Source of the DNA: Amblyomma americanum
Lineage: Eukaryota; Arthropoda; Arachnida; Ixodida; Ixodidae
Direction of reading: 5' to 3'
DNA length: 64,000 nt
NCBI RefSeq assembly: GCF_052857255.1
Contig: NW_027526503.1
Coordinates: forward strand, 1 to 64,000
Below, piece after piece: positions 1-13,700 of the stretch (positions are counted from its first letter, which is position 1; each line of letters starts with the position of its first letter). A program made the position numbers and the translations under genes. The notes under the pieces are model-generated. The model was not told the DNA's origin. It searched no databases and saw nothing but the letters and a program-made list of their open reading frames with translations.

Positions 1-3000
1 CGAAACAAGCTGTTTTAGACCAAAACGAGCTAGATCTGAACATATCGGTTTTACAAGTGTGCATGTGATACGCGTCCAAAACGTTTTCTCTTATAACTGC
101 GCAAAAAGCATGTATTCGTGCCTAATACAACGAAACAAGCTGTTTTTGACCGAAACGAGCTAAATCACAACACATCGGTTTTACAAGTCTCTCTAATACG
201 CGTCAAACCTTTTCTTCTATAACTGCGCGAAAAGCATGTATTCGTGCTTAAAACAAACGAAACAAGCTGTTTTAGACCGAAACGAGCTAAATCACAACAC
301 ATCGGTTTTACAAGTCTCCCTAATACGCGTCCAAAACGTTTTCTTCTATAACTGCGCGAAAAGCATGTATTCGTGCTTAAAACATCGAAACAAGCGGTTT
401 TTAGACCGAAACGAGCTAAATCACACACATCGGTTTTACAAGTTACCACGTGATACGCGTCAAAACTTTTTCTCTTATAACTGCGCGAAAAGCATGTATT
501 CGTGCTTAATCCACCGAAACAAGCTGTTTTAGACCGAAACGAGGTAAATCACAACACATCGGTTTTACAAGTTTCCCTAATACGCGTCAAAACGTTTTCT
601 CTTATACAGCGCGAAAAGCATGTATTCTTGCTTTAAACAACGAAACAAGCTGTTTTTTAGACCAAAACGAGCTAGATCTGAACACATCGGTTTTACAAGG
701 GTCCCTCTAACAAGCGTCAAAACTTTTTCTTCTATAACTGCGCGAAAAGCATGTATTCGTGATAATTCAACGAAACAAGCTGTTTTAGACCGGAAACGAG
801 CTAAATCACAACACATTGGTTTTTACGAGTGTTCCTCTGATACGCTTCAAAACGTTTTCTTCTATAACTGCGTGAAAAGCATGTATTCGTGCTTCAAACA
901 TCGAAAACAAGCGGTTTTAGACCGAAACGAGCTAAATCACAACACATCGGTTTTTACAAGTATCTACGTGATACGCGTCAAAACTTTTTCTCTTATAACT
1001 GCGCGAAAAGCATGTATTCGTGCTTAATCCAACGAAACAAGCTGTTTTAGACCGAAACGAGGTAAATCACAACACATCGGTTTCACAAGTTTTCCTCTGA
1101 TATGCGTCAAAACTTTTTCTCTTATAACTGCGCGAAAAGCATGTATTCGTGCTTAATACAACGAAACAATCTGTTTTAGACCGAAACGAGCTAATCACAA
1201 CACATCGGTTTTACAAGTCTCCCTATTCGCGTCAAAACTTTTTTCTCTTATAACAGCGCGAAAAGCATGTATTCTTGCTTTAATACAACGAAACAAGCTG
1301 TTTAGACCGAAACGAGCTAAATCACAACACATCGGTTTTACAAGTTCTCCTCTGATACACGTCAAAACTTTTTCTCTTATAACTGCGCGAAAAGCATGTA
1401 TTCGTGCTTAATACAACGAAACAAGCTGTTTTAGACCGAAACGAGCTAAATCACAACACATCGGTTTTACAAGTCTCCCTAATACGCGTCAAAACGTTTT
1501 CTCTTATAACAGCGCGAAAAGCATGTATTCTTGCTTTATGCAACGAAACAAGCTGTTTTAGACCGAAATGAGCTAAATCACAACACATCGGTTTTACAAG
1601 TTCTCGCTGATACGCGTCAAAACGTTTTCTCTTATAACTGCGCGAAAAGCATGTATTCTTGCTTAAAACAACGAAACAAGCTGTTTTAGACCGAGATGAG
1701 CTAAATCTGAACACATCGGTTTTTTACCAAGGGGTCCCTCTAATAAGCGTCAAAACTTTTTCTTCTATAACTGCGCGAAAAGCATCTATTCGTGATGAAT
1801 CCAACGAAAAGGGCTGTTTTATACCAGAACGAGCTATATCTGAACACATCGGTTTTACAAGTATCCACGTGATACGCGTCAAAACGTTTTCTCTTATACT
1901 GCGCGAAAGCATGTATTCGTGCCTAAAACAACGAAACAAGCTGTTTTATACCAGAACGAGCTATATCTGAACACATCGGTTTTACAAGTATCCACGTGAT
2001 ACGCGTCAAACCTTTTTCTCTTATAACAGCGCGAAAAGCATGTATTCTTGCTTTATACAACGAAACAAGCTGTTTTAGACCGAAACGAGCTAAATCACAA
2101 CACAATCGGTTTTACAATTGTCCTTGTGACACGCGTCAAAACTTTTCTCCTATAACTGCGCGAAAAGCATGCATTCGTGATTAATCCAACTAACAAGCTG
2201 TTTAGACCGAAACGAGCTAAATCACAAACACATTGGGTTTTACAAGTTTTCCTCTGGTACGCCGTCAAAACTTTTTCTTTTATAACTGCGCGAAAAGCAT
2301 GTATTCGTGCTTAATACAACGAAACAAGCTGTTTTAGACCGAAACGAGCTAAATCACACACATCGGTTTTACAAGTCTCCCTAATACGCGTCAAAACGTT
2401 TTCTCTTATAACTGCGCGAAAAGCATGTATTCTTGCTTTATACAACGAACAAGCTGTTTTAGACCGAAACGAGCTAAATCACAACACATCGGTTTTACAA
2501 GTTCTCCTCTGATACGCGTCAAAACGTTTTCTCTTATAACTGCGCGAAAAGCATGTATTCGTGCTTAAAACAACGAAACAAGCTGTTTTAGACCGAGATG
2601 AGCTAAATCTGAACACATCGGTTTTACAAGGGTCCCTCTAATAAGCGTCAAAACTTTTTCTTCTATAACTGCGCGAAAAGAATGTATTCGCGATGAATCC
2701 AACGAAACAAGTTGTTTTAGACCGAAACGAGCTAAAATCACAACACTGGTTTTTACGAGTGTTCCTCTGATACGCGTCAAAACTTTTTCTCTTATAACTG
2801 CGCGAAAAGCATGTATTCGTACTTAATACAACGCAACAAGCTGTTTAGAGCAAAACGAGCTAGATCTGAACATATCGGTTTTACAAGTGTGCATGTGATA
2901 CGCGTCAAAACGTTTTTCTCTTATAACTGCGCAAAAAGCATGTATCGTGCTTAATACAACGAAACAAGTGTTTTAGACAGAAACGAGCTAAATCACAACA

Positions 3001-4030
3001 CAATCGTTTTACAAGTCTCTCTAATACGCGTCAAAACTTTTTCTTCTATAACTGCGCGAAAAGCATGTATTCGTGCTTAAACAACGAAACAAGCTGTTTT
3101 AGACCGAAACGAGCTAAATCACGAACACATCGGTTTTACAAGTCTCTAATACGCGTCAAAACTTTTCCTTCTATAACTGCGCGAAAAGCAGTGTATTCGT
3201 GCTTAAAACAACGAAACAAGCTGTTTTATACCAGAACGAGCTATATCTGAACACATCGGTTTTACAAGTATCCACGTGATACGCGTCAAAACTTTTTCTC
3301 TTATAACTGCGCGAAAAGCATGTATTCGTGCTTAATCCAACGAAACAAGCTGTTTTAGACCGAAACGAGCTAAATCTGAACACATCGGTTTTACAAGTGT
3401 CCTTGTGACACGCGTCAAAACTTTTTCTCTTATAACTGCGCGAAAAGCATGCATTCGTGATTAATCCAACGAAACAAGCTGTTTTAGACCGAAACGAGCT
3501 AAATCACAACACATCGGTTTTACAGATCTCCTAATACGCGTTCAAAACGTTTTCTTCTATAACTGCGCGAAAAGCATGTATCTTGCCTAAAACTTCGAAA
3601 CAAGCGGTTTTAGACCGAAACGAGCTAAATCACAACACATCGGTTTTACAAGTATCCACGTGATACGCGTCAAAACTTTTCTCTTATAACTGCGCGAAAA
3701 GCATGTATTCGTGCTTAATACAACGAAACAAGCTGTTTTAGACCGAAACGAGCTAAATCAAAACACATCGGTTGTACAAGTCTCCCTAATACGCGTCAAA
3801 ACGTTTTCTCTTATAACAACGCGAAAAGCATGTATTCTTGCTTTATACAACGAACAAGCTGTTTTAGACAAAAACGAGCGAGATCTGAACATATCGGTTT
3901 TACAAGTGTGCTTGTGATAGGCGTCAAAACGTTTTCTCTTATAACTGCGCAAAAAGCATGTATTCGTGCTTAATACAACGAAACAAGCTGCTTTAGACAG
4001 AAACGAGCTAAATCACAACACATCGGTTTT
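1..4030 (+). repeat. Indel-rich satellite segment, mosaic of downstream copies
   Basis: Bases 1 to about 1790 are collinear with about 6025-7810 (offset 6024 falling to 6018), but this copy carries many extra or missing single bases, often in homopolymers. Examples are GCGTCCAAAACG near 83, GTTTTTAGACC near 390, CTTATACAGCG near 603 and CACACACATCGG near 422. After about 1800 the segment jumps between stretches resembling 8320-8700, about 27040-27400 and other places. The indel density falls off just before the clean 767-base units begin near 4041. It may be a truly older, decayed part of the array or a poorly corrected part of the assembly. Confidence 0.75.
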
Positions 4031-4040
4031 ACAAGTCTCT

Positions 4041-6341
4041 CTAATACGCGTCAAAACTTTTTCTTCTATAACTGCGCGAAAAGCATGTATTCGTGCTTAA
4101 AACAACGAAACAAGCTGTTTTATACCAAAACGAGCTATATCTGAACACATCGGTTTTACAAGTATCCACGTGATACGCGTCAAAACTTTTTCTCTTATAA
4201 CTGCGCGAAAAGCATGTATTCGTGCTTAATCCAACGAAACAAGCTTTTTTAGACCGAAACGAGCTAAATCTGAACACATCGGTTTTACAAGTGTCCTTGT
4301 GACACGCGTCAAAACTTTTTCTCTTTTAACTGCGCGAAAAGCATGTATTCGTGCTTAATACAACGAAACAAGCTGTTTTAGACCGAAACGAGCAAAATCA
4401 AAACATCAGTTTTACAAGTTTTCCTCTGATACGCGTCAAAACTTTTTCTCTTATAACTGCGCGAAAAGCATGTATTCGTGCTTAATACACCGAAACAAGC
4501 TGTTTTAGACCAAAACGAGCTAGATCTGAACATATCGGTTTTACAAGTGTGCATGTGATACGCGTCAAAACGTTTTCTCTTATAACTGCGCAAAAAGCAT
4601 GTATTCGTGCCTAATACAACGAAACAAGCTGTTTTAGACCGAAACGAGCTAAATCACAACACATCGGTTTTACAAGTCTCTCTAATACGCGTCAAACCTT
4701 TTCTTCTATAACTGCGCGAAAAGCATGTATTCGTGCTTAAAACAACGAAACAAGCTGTTTTAGACCGAAACGAGCTAAATCACAACACATCGGTTTTACA
4801 AGTCTCCCTAATACGCGTCAAAACTTTTTCTTCTATAACTGCGCGAAAAGCATGTATTCGTGCTTAAAACAACGAAACAAGCTGTTTTATACCAAAACGA
4901 GCTATATCTGAACACATCGGTTTTACAAGTATCCACGTGATACGCGTCAAAACTTTTTCTCTTATAACTGCGCGAAAAGCATGTATTCGTGCTTAATCCA
5001 ACGAAACAAGCTTTTTTAGACCGAAACGAGCTAAATCTGAACACATCGGTTTTACAAGTGTCCTTGTGACACGCGTCAAAACTTTTTCTCTTTTAACTGC
5101 GCGAAAAGCATGTATTCGTGCTTAATACAACGAAACAAGCTGTTTTAGACCGAAACGAGCAAAATCAAAACATCAGTTTTACAAGTTTTCCTCTGATACG
5201 CGTCAAAACTTTTTCTCTTATAACTGCGCGAAAAGCATGTATTCGTGCTTAATACACCGAAACAAGCTGTTTTAGACCAAAACGAGCTAGATCTGAACAT
5301 ATCGGTTTTACAAGTGTGCATGTGATACGCGTCAAAACGTTTTCTCTTATAACTGCGCAAAAAGCATGTATTCGTGCCTAATACAACGAAACAAGCTGTT
5401 TTAGACCGAAACGAGCTAAATCACAACACATCGGTTTTACAAGTCTCTCTAATACGCGTCAAACCTTTTCTTCTATAACTGCGCGAAAAGCATGTATTCG
5501 TGCTTAAAACAACGAAACAAGCTGTTTTAGACCGAAACGAGCTAAATCACAACACATCGGTTTTACAAGTCTCCCTAATACGCGTCAAAACTTTTTCTTC
5601 TATAACTGCGCGAAAAGCATGTATTCGTGCTTAAAACAACGAAACAAGCTGTTTTATACCAAAACGAGCTATATCTGAACACATCGGTTTTACAAGTATC
5701 CACGTGATACGCGTCAAAACTTTTTCTCTTATAACTGCGCGAAAAGCATGTATTCGTGCTTAATCCAACGAAACAAGCTTTTTTAGACCGAAACGAGCTA
5801 AATCTGAACACATCGGTTTTACAAGTGTCCTTGTGACACGCGTCAAAACTTTTTCTCTTTTAACTGCGCGAAAAGCATGTATTCGTGCTTAATACAACGA
5901 AACAAGCTGTTTTAGACCGAAACGAGCAAAATCAAAACATCAGTTTTACAAGTTTTCCTCTGATACGCGTCAAAACTTTTTCTCTTATAACTGCGCGAAA
6001 AGCATGTATTCGTGCTTAATACACCGAAACAAGCTGTTTTAGACCAAAACGAGCTAGATCTGAACATATCGGTTTTACAAGTGTGCATGTGATACGCGTC
6101 AAAACGTTTTCTCTTATAACTGCGCAAAAAGCATGTATTCGTGCCTAATACAACGAAACAAGCTGTTTTAGACCGAAACGAGCTAAATCACAACACATCG
6201 GTTTTACAAGTCTCTCTAATACGCGTCAAACCTTTTCTTCTATAACTGCGCGAAAAGCATGTATTCGTGCTTAAAACAACGAAACAAGCTGTTTTAGACC
6301 GAAACGAGCTAAATCACAACACATCGGTTTTACAAGTCTCC
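4041..6341 (+). repeat. Higher-order repeat, 3 tandem copies of a 767-bp 6-mer
   Basis: Copies lie at 4041-4807, 4808-5574 and 5575-6341. Each has six monomers in the same order, with private marks that recur at exact 767-base spacing: GCAAAATCAAAACATCAG, TACACCGAAAC, CTCTTTTAACTG and GTCAAACCTTTTC. I saw no difference between copies by eye. The array ends near 6355, where a TTTTT block becomes CGTTTTC. The last part of the unit also matches the first 330 or so bases of the window. Confidence 0.93.
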
Positions 6342-9300
6342 CTAATACGCGTCAAAACGTTTTCTTCTATAACTGCGCGAAAAGCATGTATTCGTGCTTA
6401 AAACATCGAAACAAGCGGTTTTAGACCGAAACGAGCTAAATCACAACACATCGGTTTTACAAGTTACCACGTGATACGCGTCAAAACTTTTTCTCTTATA
6501 ACTGCGCGAAAAGCATGTATTCGTGCTTAATCCACCGAAACAAGCTGTTTTAGACCGAAACGAGGTAAATCACAACACATCGGTTTTACAAGTTTCCCCT
6601 AATACGCGTCAAAACGTTTTCTCTTATAACAGCGCGAAAAGCATGTATTCTTGCTTTATACAACGAAACAAGCTGTTTTAGACCAAAACGAGCTAGATCT
6701 GAACACATCGGTTTTACAAGGGTCCCTCTAATAAGCGTCAAAACTTTTTCTTCTATAACTGCGCGAAAAGCATGTATTCGTGATTAATTCAACGAAACAA
6801 GCTGTTTTAGACCGAAACGAGCTAAATCACAACACATTGGTTTTACGAGTGTTCCTCTGATACGCTTCAAAACGTTTTCTTCTATAACTGCGTGAAAAGC
6901 ATGTATTCGTGCTTCAAACATCGAAACAAGCGGTTTTAGACCGAAACGAGCTAAATCACAACACATCGGTTTTACAAGTATCTACGTGATACGCGTCAAA
7001 ACTTTTTCTCTTATAACTGCGCGAAAAGCATGTATTCGTGCTTAATCCAACGAAACAAGCTGTTTTAGACCGAAACGAGGTAAATCACAACACATCGGTT
7101 TCACAAGTTTTCCTCTGATACGCGTCAAAACTTTTTCTCTTATAACTGCGCGAAAAGCATGTATTCGTGCTTAATACAACGAAACAATCTGTTTTAGACC
7201 GAAACGAGCTAAATCACAACACATCGGTTTTACAAGTCTCCCTATTCGCGTCAAAACTTTTTCTCTTATAACAGCGCGAAAAGCATGTATTCTTGCTTTA
7301 TACAACGAAACAAGCTGTTTTAGACCGAAACGAGCTAAATCACAACACATCGGTTTTACAAGTTCTCCTCTGATACACGTCAAAACTTTTTCTCTTATAA
7401 CTGCGCGAAAAGCATGTATTCGTGCTTAATACAACGAAACAAGCTGTTTTAGACCGAAACGAGCTAAATCACAACACATCGGTTTTACAAGTCTCCCTAA
7501 TACGCGTCAAAACGTTTTCTCTTATAACAGCGCGAAAAGCATGTATTCTTGCTTTATGCAACGAAACAAGCTGTTTTAGACCGAAATGAGCTAAATCACA
7601 ACACATCGGTTTTACAAGTTCTCCGCTGATACGCGTCAAAACGTTTTCTCTTATAACTGCGCGAAAAGCATGTATTCTTGCTTAAAACAACGAAACAAGC
7701 TGTTTTAGACCGAGATGAGCTAAATCTGAACACATCGGTTTTACAAGGGTCCCTCTAATAAGCGTCAAAACTTTTTCTTCTATAACTGCGCGAAAAGCAT
7801 CTATTCGTGATGAATCCAACGAAACAAGTTGTTTTAGAACGAAACGAGCTAAATCACAACACTTGTTTTACGAGTGTTCCTCTGATACGCGTCAAAACTT
7901 TTTCTCTTATAACTGCGCGAAAAGCATGTATTCGTACTTAATACAACGCAACAAGCTGTTTTAGACCAAAACGAGCTAGATCTGAACATATCGGTTTTAC
8001 AAGTGTGCATGTGATACGCGTCAAAACGTTTTCTCTTATAACTGCGCAAAAAGCATGTATTCGTGCTTAATACAACGAAACAAGCTGTTTTAGACAGAAA
8101 CGAGCTAAATCACAACATATCGGTTTTACAAGTCTCTCTAATACGCGTCAAAACTTTTTCTTCTATAACTGCGCGAAAAGCATGTATTCGTGCTTAAAAC
8201 AACGAAACAAGCTGTTTTAGACCGAAACGAGCTAAATCACAACACATCGGTTTTACAAGTCTCTAATACGCGTCAAAACTTTTCCTTCTATAACTGCGCG
8301 AAAAGCATGTATTCGTGCCTAAAACAACGAAACAAGCTGTTTTATACCAGAACGAGCTATATCTGAACACATCGGTTTTACAAGTATCCACGTGATACGC
8401 GTCAAACCTTTTTCTCTTATAACAGCGCGAAAAGCATGTATTCTTGCTTTATACAACGAAACAAGCTGTTTTAGACCGAAACGAGCTAAATCACAACACA
8501 TCGGTTTTACAATTGTCCTTGTGACACGCGTCAAAACTTTTTCTCTTATAACTGCGCGAAAAGCATGCATTCGTGATTAATCCAACTAAACAAGCTGTTT
8601 TAGACCGAAACGAGCTAAATCACAACACATTGGTTTTACAAGTTTTCCTCTGGTACGCGTCAAAACTTTTTCTTTTATAACTGCGCGAAAAGCATGTATT
8701 CGTGCTTAATACAACGAAACAAGCTGTTTTAGACCGAAACGAGCTAAATCACAACACATCGGTTTTACAAGTCTCCCTAATACGCGTCAAAACGTTTTCT
8801 TCTATAACTGCGCGAAAAGCATGTATTCGTGCTTAAAACTTCGAAACAAGCGGTTTTAGACCGAAACGAGCTAAATCACAACACATCGGTTTACAAGTAT
8901 CCACGTGATACGCGTCAAAACTTTTTCTCTTATAACTGCGCGAAAAGCATATATTCGTGCTTAAACCAACGAAACAAGCTGTTTTAGACCGAAACGAGGT
9001 AAATCACAACACATCGGTTTTACAAGTTTTCCTCTGATACGCGTCAAAACTTTTTCTCTTATAACTGCGCGAAAAGCATGTATTCGTGCTTAATACAACG
9101 AAACAAGCTGTTTTAGACCGAAACGAGCTAAATCAAAACACATCGGTTTTACAAGTCTCCCTAATACGCGTCAAAACGTTTTCTCTTATAACAGCGCGAA
9201 AAGCATGTATTCTTGCTTTATACAACGAAACAAGCTGTTTTAGACCAAAACGAGCTAGATCTGAACATATCGGTTTTACAAGTGTGCTTGTGATGCGCGT

Positions 9301-10702
9301 CAAAACGTTTTCTCTTATAACTGCGCAAAAAGCATGTATTCGTGCTTAATACAACGAAACAAGCTGTTTTAGACAGAAACGAGCTAAATCACAACACATC
9401 GGTTTTACAAGTCTCTCTAATACGCGTCAAAACTTTTTCTTCTATAACTGCGCGAAAAGCATGTATTCGTGCTTAAAACAACGAAACAAGCTGTTTTATA
9501 CCAAAACGAGCTATATCTGAACACATCGGTTTTACAAGTATCCACGTGATACGCGTCAAAACTTTTTCTCTTATAAATGCCCGAAAAGCATGTATTAGTG
9601 CTTAATCCAACGAAACAAGTTGTTTTAGACCGAAACGAGCTAAATCTGAACACATCGGTTTTACAAGTGTCCTTGTGACACGCGTCAAAACTTTTTCTCT
9701 TATAACTGCGCGAAAAGCATGTATTCGTGATTAATCCAACGAAACAAGCTGTTTTAGACCGAAACGAGCTAAATCACAACACATTGGTTTTACGAGTGTT
9801 CCTCTGATACGCTTCAAAACGTTTCCTCTTATAACTGCGCTAAAAGCATGTATTAGCGCTTAAAACAACGAAACAAGCTGTTTTAGACCGAGATGAGCTA
9901 AATCTGAACACATCGGTTTTACAAGGGTCCCTCTAATAAACGTCAAAACTTTTTCTTCTATAACTGCGCGAAAAGCATGTATTCGTGATTAATTCAACGA
10001 AACAAGCTGTTTTAGACCGAAACGAGCTAAATCACAACACATTGGTTTTACGAGTGTTCCTCTAATACGCGTCAAAACTTTTCCTTCTATAACTGCGCGA
10101 AAAGCATGTATTCGTGCTTAAAACAACGAAAAGGGCTGTTTTATACCAAAACGAGCTATATCTGAACACATCGGTTTTACAAGTATCCACGTGATACGCG
10201 TCAAAACGTTTTCTCTTATAACTGCGCGAAAAGCATGTATTCGTGCTTAATACAACGAAACAAGCTGTTTTAGACCGAAACGAGCTAAATCACAACACAT
10301 CGGTTTTACAAGTCTCCCTAATACGCGTCAAAACTTTTTCTCTTATAACAGCGCGAAAAGCATGTATTCTTGCTTTATACAACGAAACAAGCTGTTTTAG
10401 ACCGAAACGAGCTAAATCGCAGCACATCGGTTTTACAAGTGTTACTCTGATACGCGTCAAAACTTTTTCTCTTATAACTGCGCGAAAAGCATGTATTCGT
10501 GCTTAAAACAACGAAACAAGCTGTTCTAGACCGATATGAGCTACATATGAACACATCGGTTTTACAAGTGTCCCTCTAATAAGCGTCAAAACTTTTTCTT
10601 CTATAACTGCGCGAAAAGCATGTATTCGTGATGAATTCAACGAAACAAGCTGTTTTAAACCGAAACGAGCTAAATCACAACACATCGGTTTTACAAGTAT
10701 CT
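6342..10702 (+). repeat. Satellite monomers, mixed order
   Basis: No gene is visible. The first part (to about 7810) is the cleaner counterpart of 340-1790. About 7849-8850 is collinear with about 27743-28740 at offset 19894, and related order continues beyond, except that the later location lacks two monomers. About 9400-10400 is collinear with about 15820-16820 at offset 6413. The monomer classes are the same as in the neighbouring blocks. Confidence 0.85.
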
Positions 10703-13700
10703 ACGTGATACGCGTCAAAACTTTTTCTCTTATAACTGCGCGAAAAGCATGTATTCGTGCTTAATCCAACGAAACAAGCTGTTTTAGACCGAAACGAGGT
10801 AAATCACAACACATCGGTTTTACAAGTCTCCCTATTCGCGTCAAAACTTTTTCTCTTATAACAGCGCGAAAAGCATGTATTCTTGCTTTATACAACGAAA
10901 CAAGCTGTTTTAGACCGAAACGAGCTAAATCACAACACATCGGTTTTACAAGTCTCCCTATTCGCGTCAAAACTTTTTCTCTTATAACAGCGCGAAAAGC
11001 ATGTATTCTTGCTTTATACAACGAAACAAGCTGTTTTAGACCGAAACGAGCTAAATCACAACACATCGGTTTTACAAGTCTCCCTAATACGCGTCAAAAC
11101 GTTTTCTCTTATAACAGCGCGAAAAGCATGTATTCTTGCTTTATACAACGAAACAAGCTGTTTTAGACCGAAACGAGCTAAATCACAACACATCGGTTTT
11201 ACAAGTTCTCCTCTGATACGCGTCAAAACTTTTTCTCTTATAACTGCGCGAAAAGCATGTATTCGTGCTTAATACAACGAAACAAGCTGTTTTAGTCCGA
11301 AACGAGCTAAATCACAGCACATCGGTTTTACAAGTGTTCCTCTGATACGCGTCAAAACTTTTTCTCTTGTAACTGCGCGAAAAGCATGTATTCGTGCTTA
11401 AAACAACGAAACAAGCTGTTTTAGTCCGAGATGAGCTAAATCTGAACACATCGGTTTTACAAGGGTCCCTCTAATAAGCGTCAAAACTTTTTCTTCTATA
11501 ACTGCGCGAAAAGCATGTATTCGTGATTAATTCAACGAAACAAGCTGTTTTAGACCGAAACGAGCTAAATCACAACACATTGGTTTTACGAGTGTTCCTC
11601 TGATACGCTTCAAAACGTTTTCTTCTATAACTGCGTGAAAAGCATGTATTCGTGCTTCAAACATCAAAACAAGCGGTTTTAGACCGAAACGAGCTAAATC
11701 ACAACACATCGGTTTTACAAGTATCTACGTGATACGCGTCAAAACTTTTTCTCTTATAACTGCGCGAAAAGCATGTATTCGTGCTTAATCCAACGAAACA
11801 AGCTGTTTTAGACCGAAACGAGGTAAATCACAACACATCGGTTTCACAAGTTTTCCTCTGATACGCGTCAAAACTTTTTCTCTTATAACTGCGCGAAAAG
11901 CATGTATTCGTGCTTAATACAACGAAACAATCTGTTTTAGACCGAAACGAGCTAAATCACAACACATCGGTTTTACAAGTCTCCCTATTCGCGTCAAAAC
12001 TTTTTCTCTTATAACAGCGCGAAAAGCATGTATTCTTGCTTTATACAACGAAACAAGCTGTTTTAGACCGAAACGAGCTAAATCACAACACATCGGTTTT
12101 ACAAGTTCTCCTCTGATACACGTCAAAACTTTTTCTATTATAACTGCGCGAAAAGCATGTATTCGTGCTTAATACAACGAAACAAGCTGTTTTAGACCGA
12201 AACGAGCTAAATCACAACACATCGGTTTTACAAGTCTCCCTAATACGCGTCAAAACGTTTTCTCTTATAACAGCGCGAAAAGCATGTATTCTTGCTTTAT
12301 ACAACGAAACAAGCTGTTTTAGACCGAAACGAGCTAAATCACAACACATCGGTTTTACAAGTTCTCCTCTGATACGCGTCAAAACTTTTTCTCTTATAAC
12401 TGCGCGAAAAGCATGTATTCGTGCTTAATACAACGAAACAAGCTGTTTTAGTCCGAAACGAGCTAAATCACAGCACATCGGTTTTACAAGTGTTCCTCTG
12501 ATACGCGTCAAAACTTTTTCTCTTGTAACTGCGCGAAAAGCATGTATTCGTGCTTAAAACAACGAAACAAGCTGTTTTAGTCCGAGATGAGCTAAATCTG
12601 AACACATCGGTTTTGCAAGTGTCCTTGTGACACGCGTCAAAACTTTTTCTCTTATAACTGCGCGAAAAGCATGCATTCGTGATTAATCCAACGAAACAAG
12701 CTGTTTTAGACCGAAACGAGCTAAATCACAACACATTGGTTTTACAAGTTTTCCTCTGGTACGCGTCAAAACTTTTTCTTTTATAACTGCGCGAAAAGCA
12801 TGTATTCGTGCTTAATACAACGAAACAAGCTGTTTTAGACCGAAACGAGCTAAATCACAACACATCGGTTTTACAAGTCTCCCTGATACGCGTCAAAACG
12901 TTTTCTTCTATAACTGCGCGAAAAGCATGTATTCGTGCTTAAATCTTCGAAACAAGCGGTTTTAGACCGAAACGAGCTAAATCACAACACATCGGTTTTA
13001 CAAGTATCCACGTGATACGCGTCAAAACTTTTTCTCTTATAACTGCGCGAAAAGCATGTATTCGTGCTTAATCCAACGAAACAAGCTGTTTTAGACCGAA
13101 ACGAGGTAAATCACAACACATCGGTTTTACAAGTCTCCCTATTCGCGTCAAAACTTTTTCTCTTATAACAGCGCGAAAAGCATGTATTCTTGCTTTATAC
13201 AACGAAACAAGCTGTTTTAGACCGAAACGAGCTAAATCACAACACATCGGTTTTACAAGTCTCCCTATTCGCGTCAAAACTTTTTCTCTTATAACAGCGC
13301 GAAAAGCATGTATTCTTGCTTTATACAACGAAACAAGCTGTTTTAGACCGAAACGAGCTAAATCACAACACATCGGTTTTACAAGTCTCCCTAATACGCG
13401 TCAAAACGTTTTCTCTTATAACAGCGCGAAAAGCATGTATTCTTGCTTTATACAACGAAACAAGCTGTTTTAGACCGAAACGAGCTAAATCACAACACAT
13501 CGGTTTTACAAGTTCTCCTCTGATACGCGTCAAAACTTTTTCTCTTATAACTGCGCGAAAAGCATGTATTCGTGCTTAATACAACGAAACAAGCTGTTTT
13601 AGTCCGAAACGAGCTAAATCACAGCACATCGGTTTTACAAGTGTTCCTCTGATACGCGTCAAAACTTTTTCTCTTGTAACTGCGCGAAAAGCATGTATTC

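Noticed and set aside
620..1027. Longest open reading frame on the plus strand, 135 codons
   Set aside because: It is satellite sequence read through single-base indels; the same peptide pieces recur all over the window in other frames, with no start context or conserved protein family.
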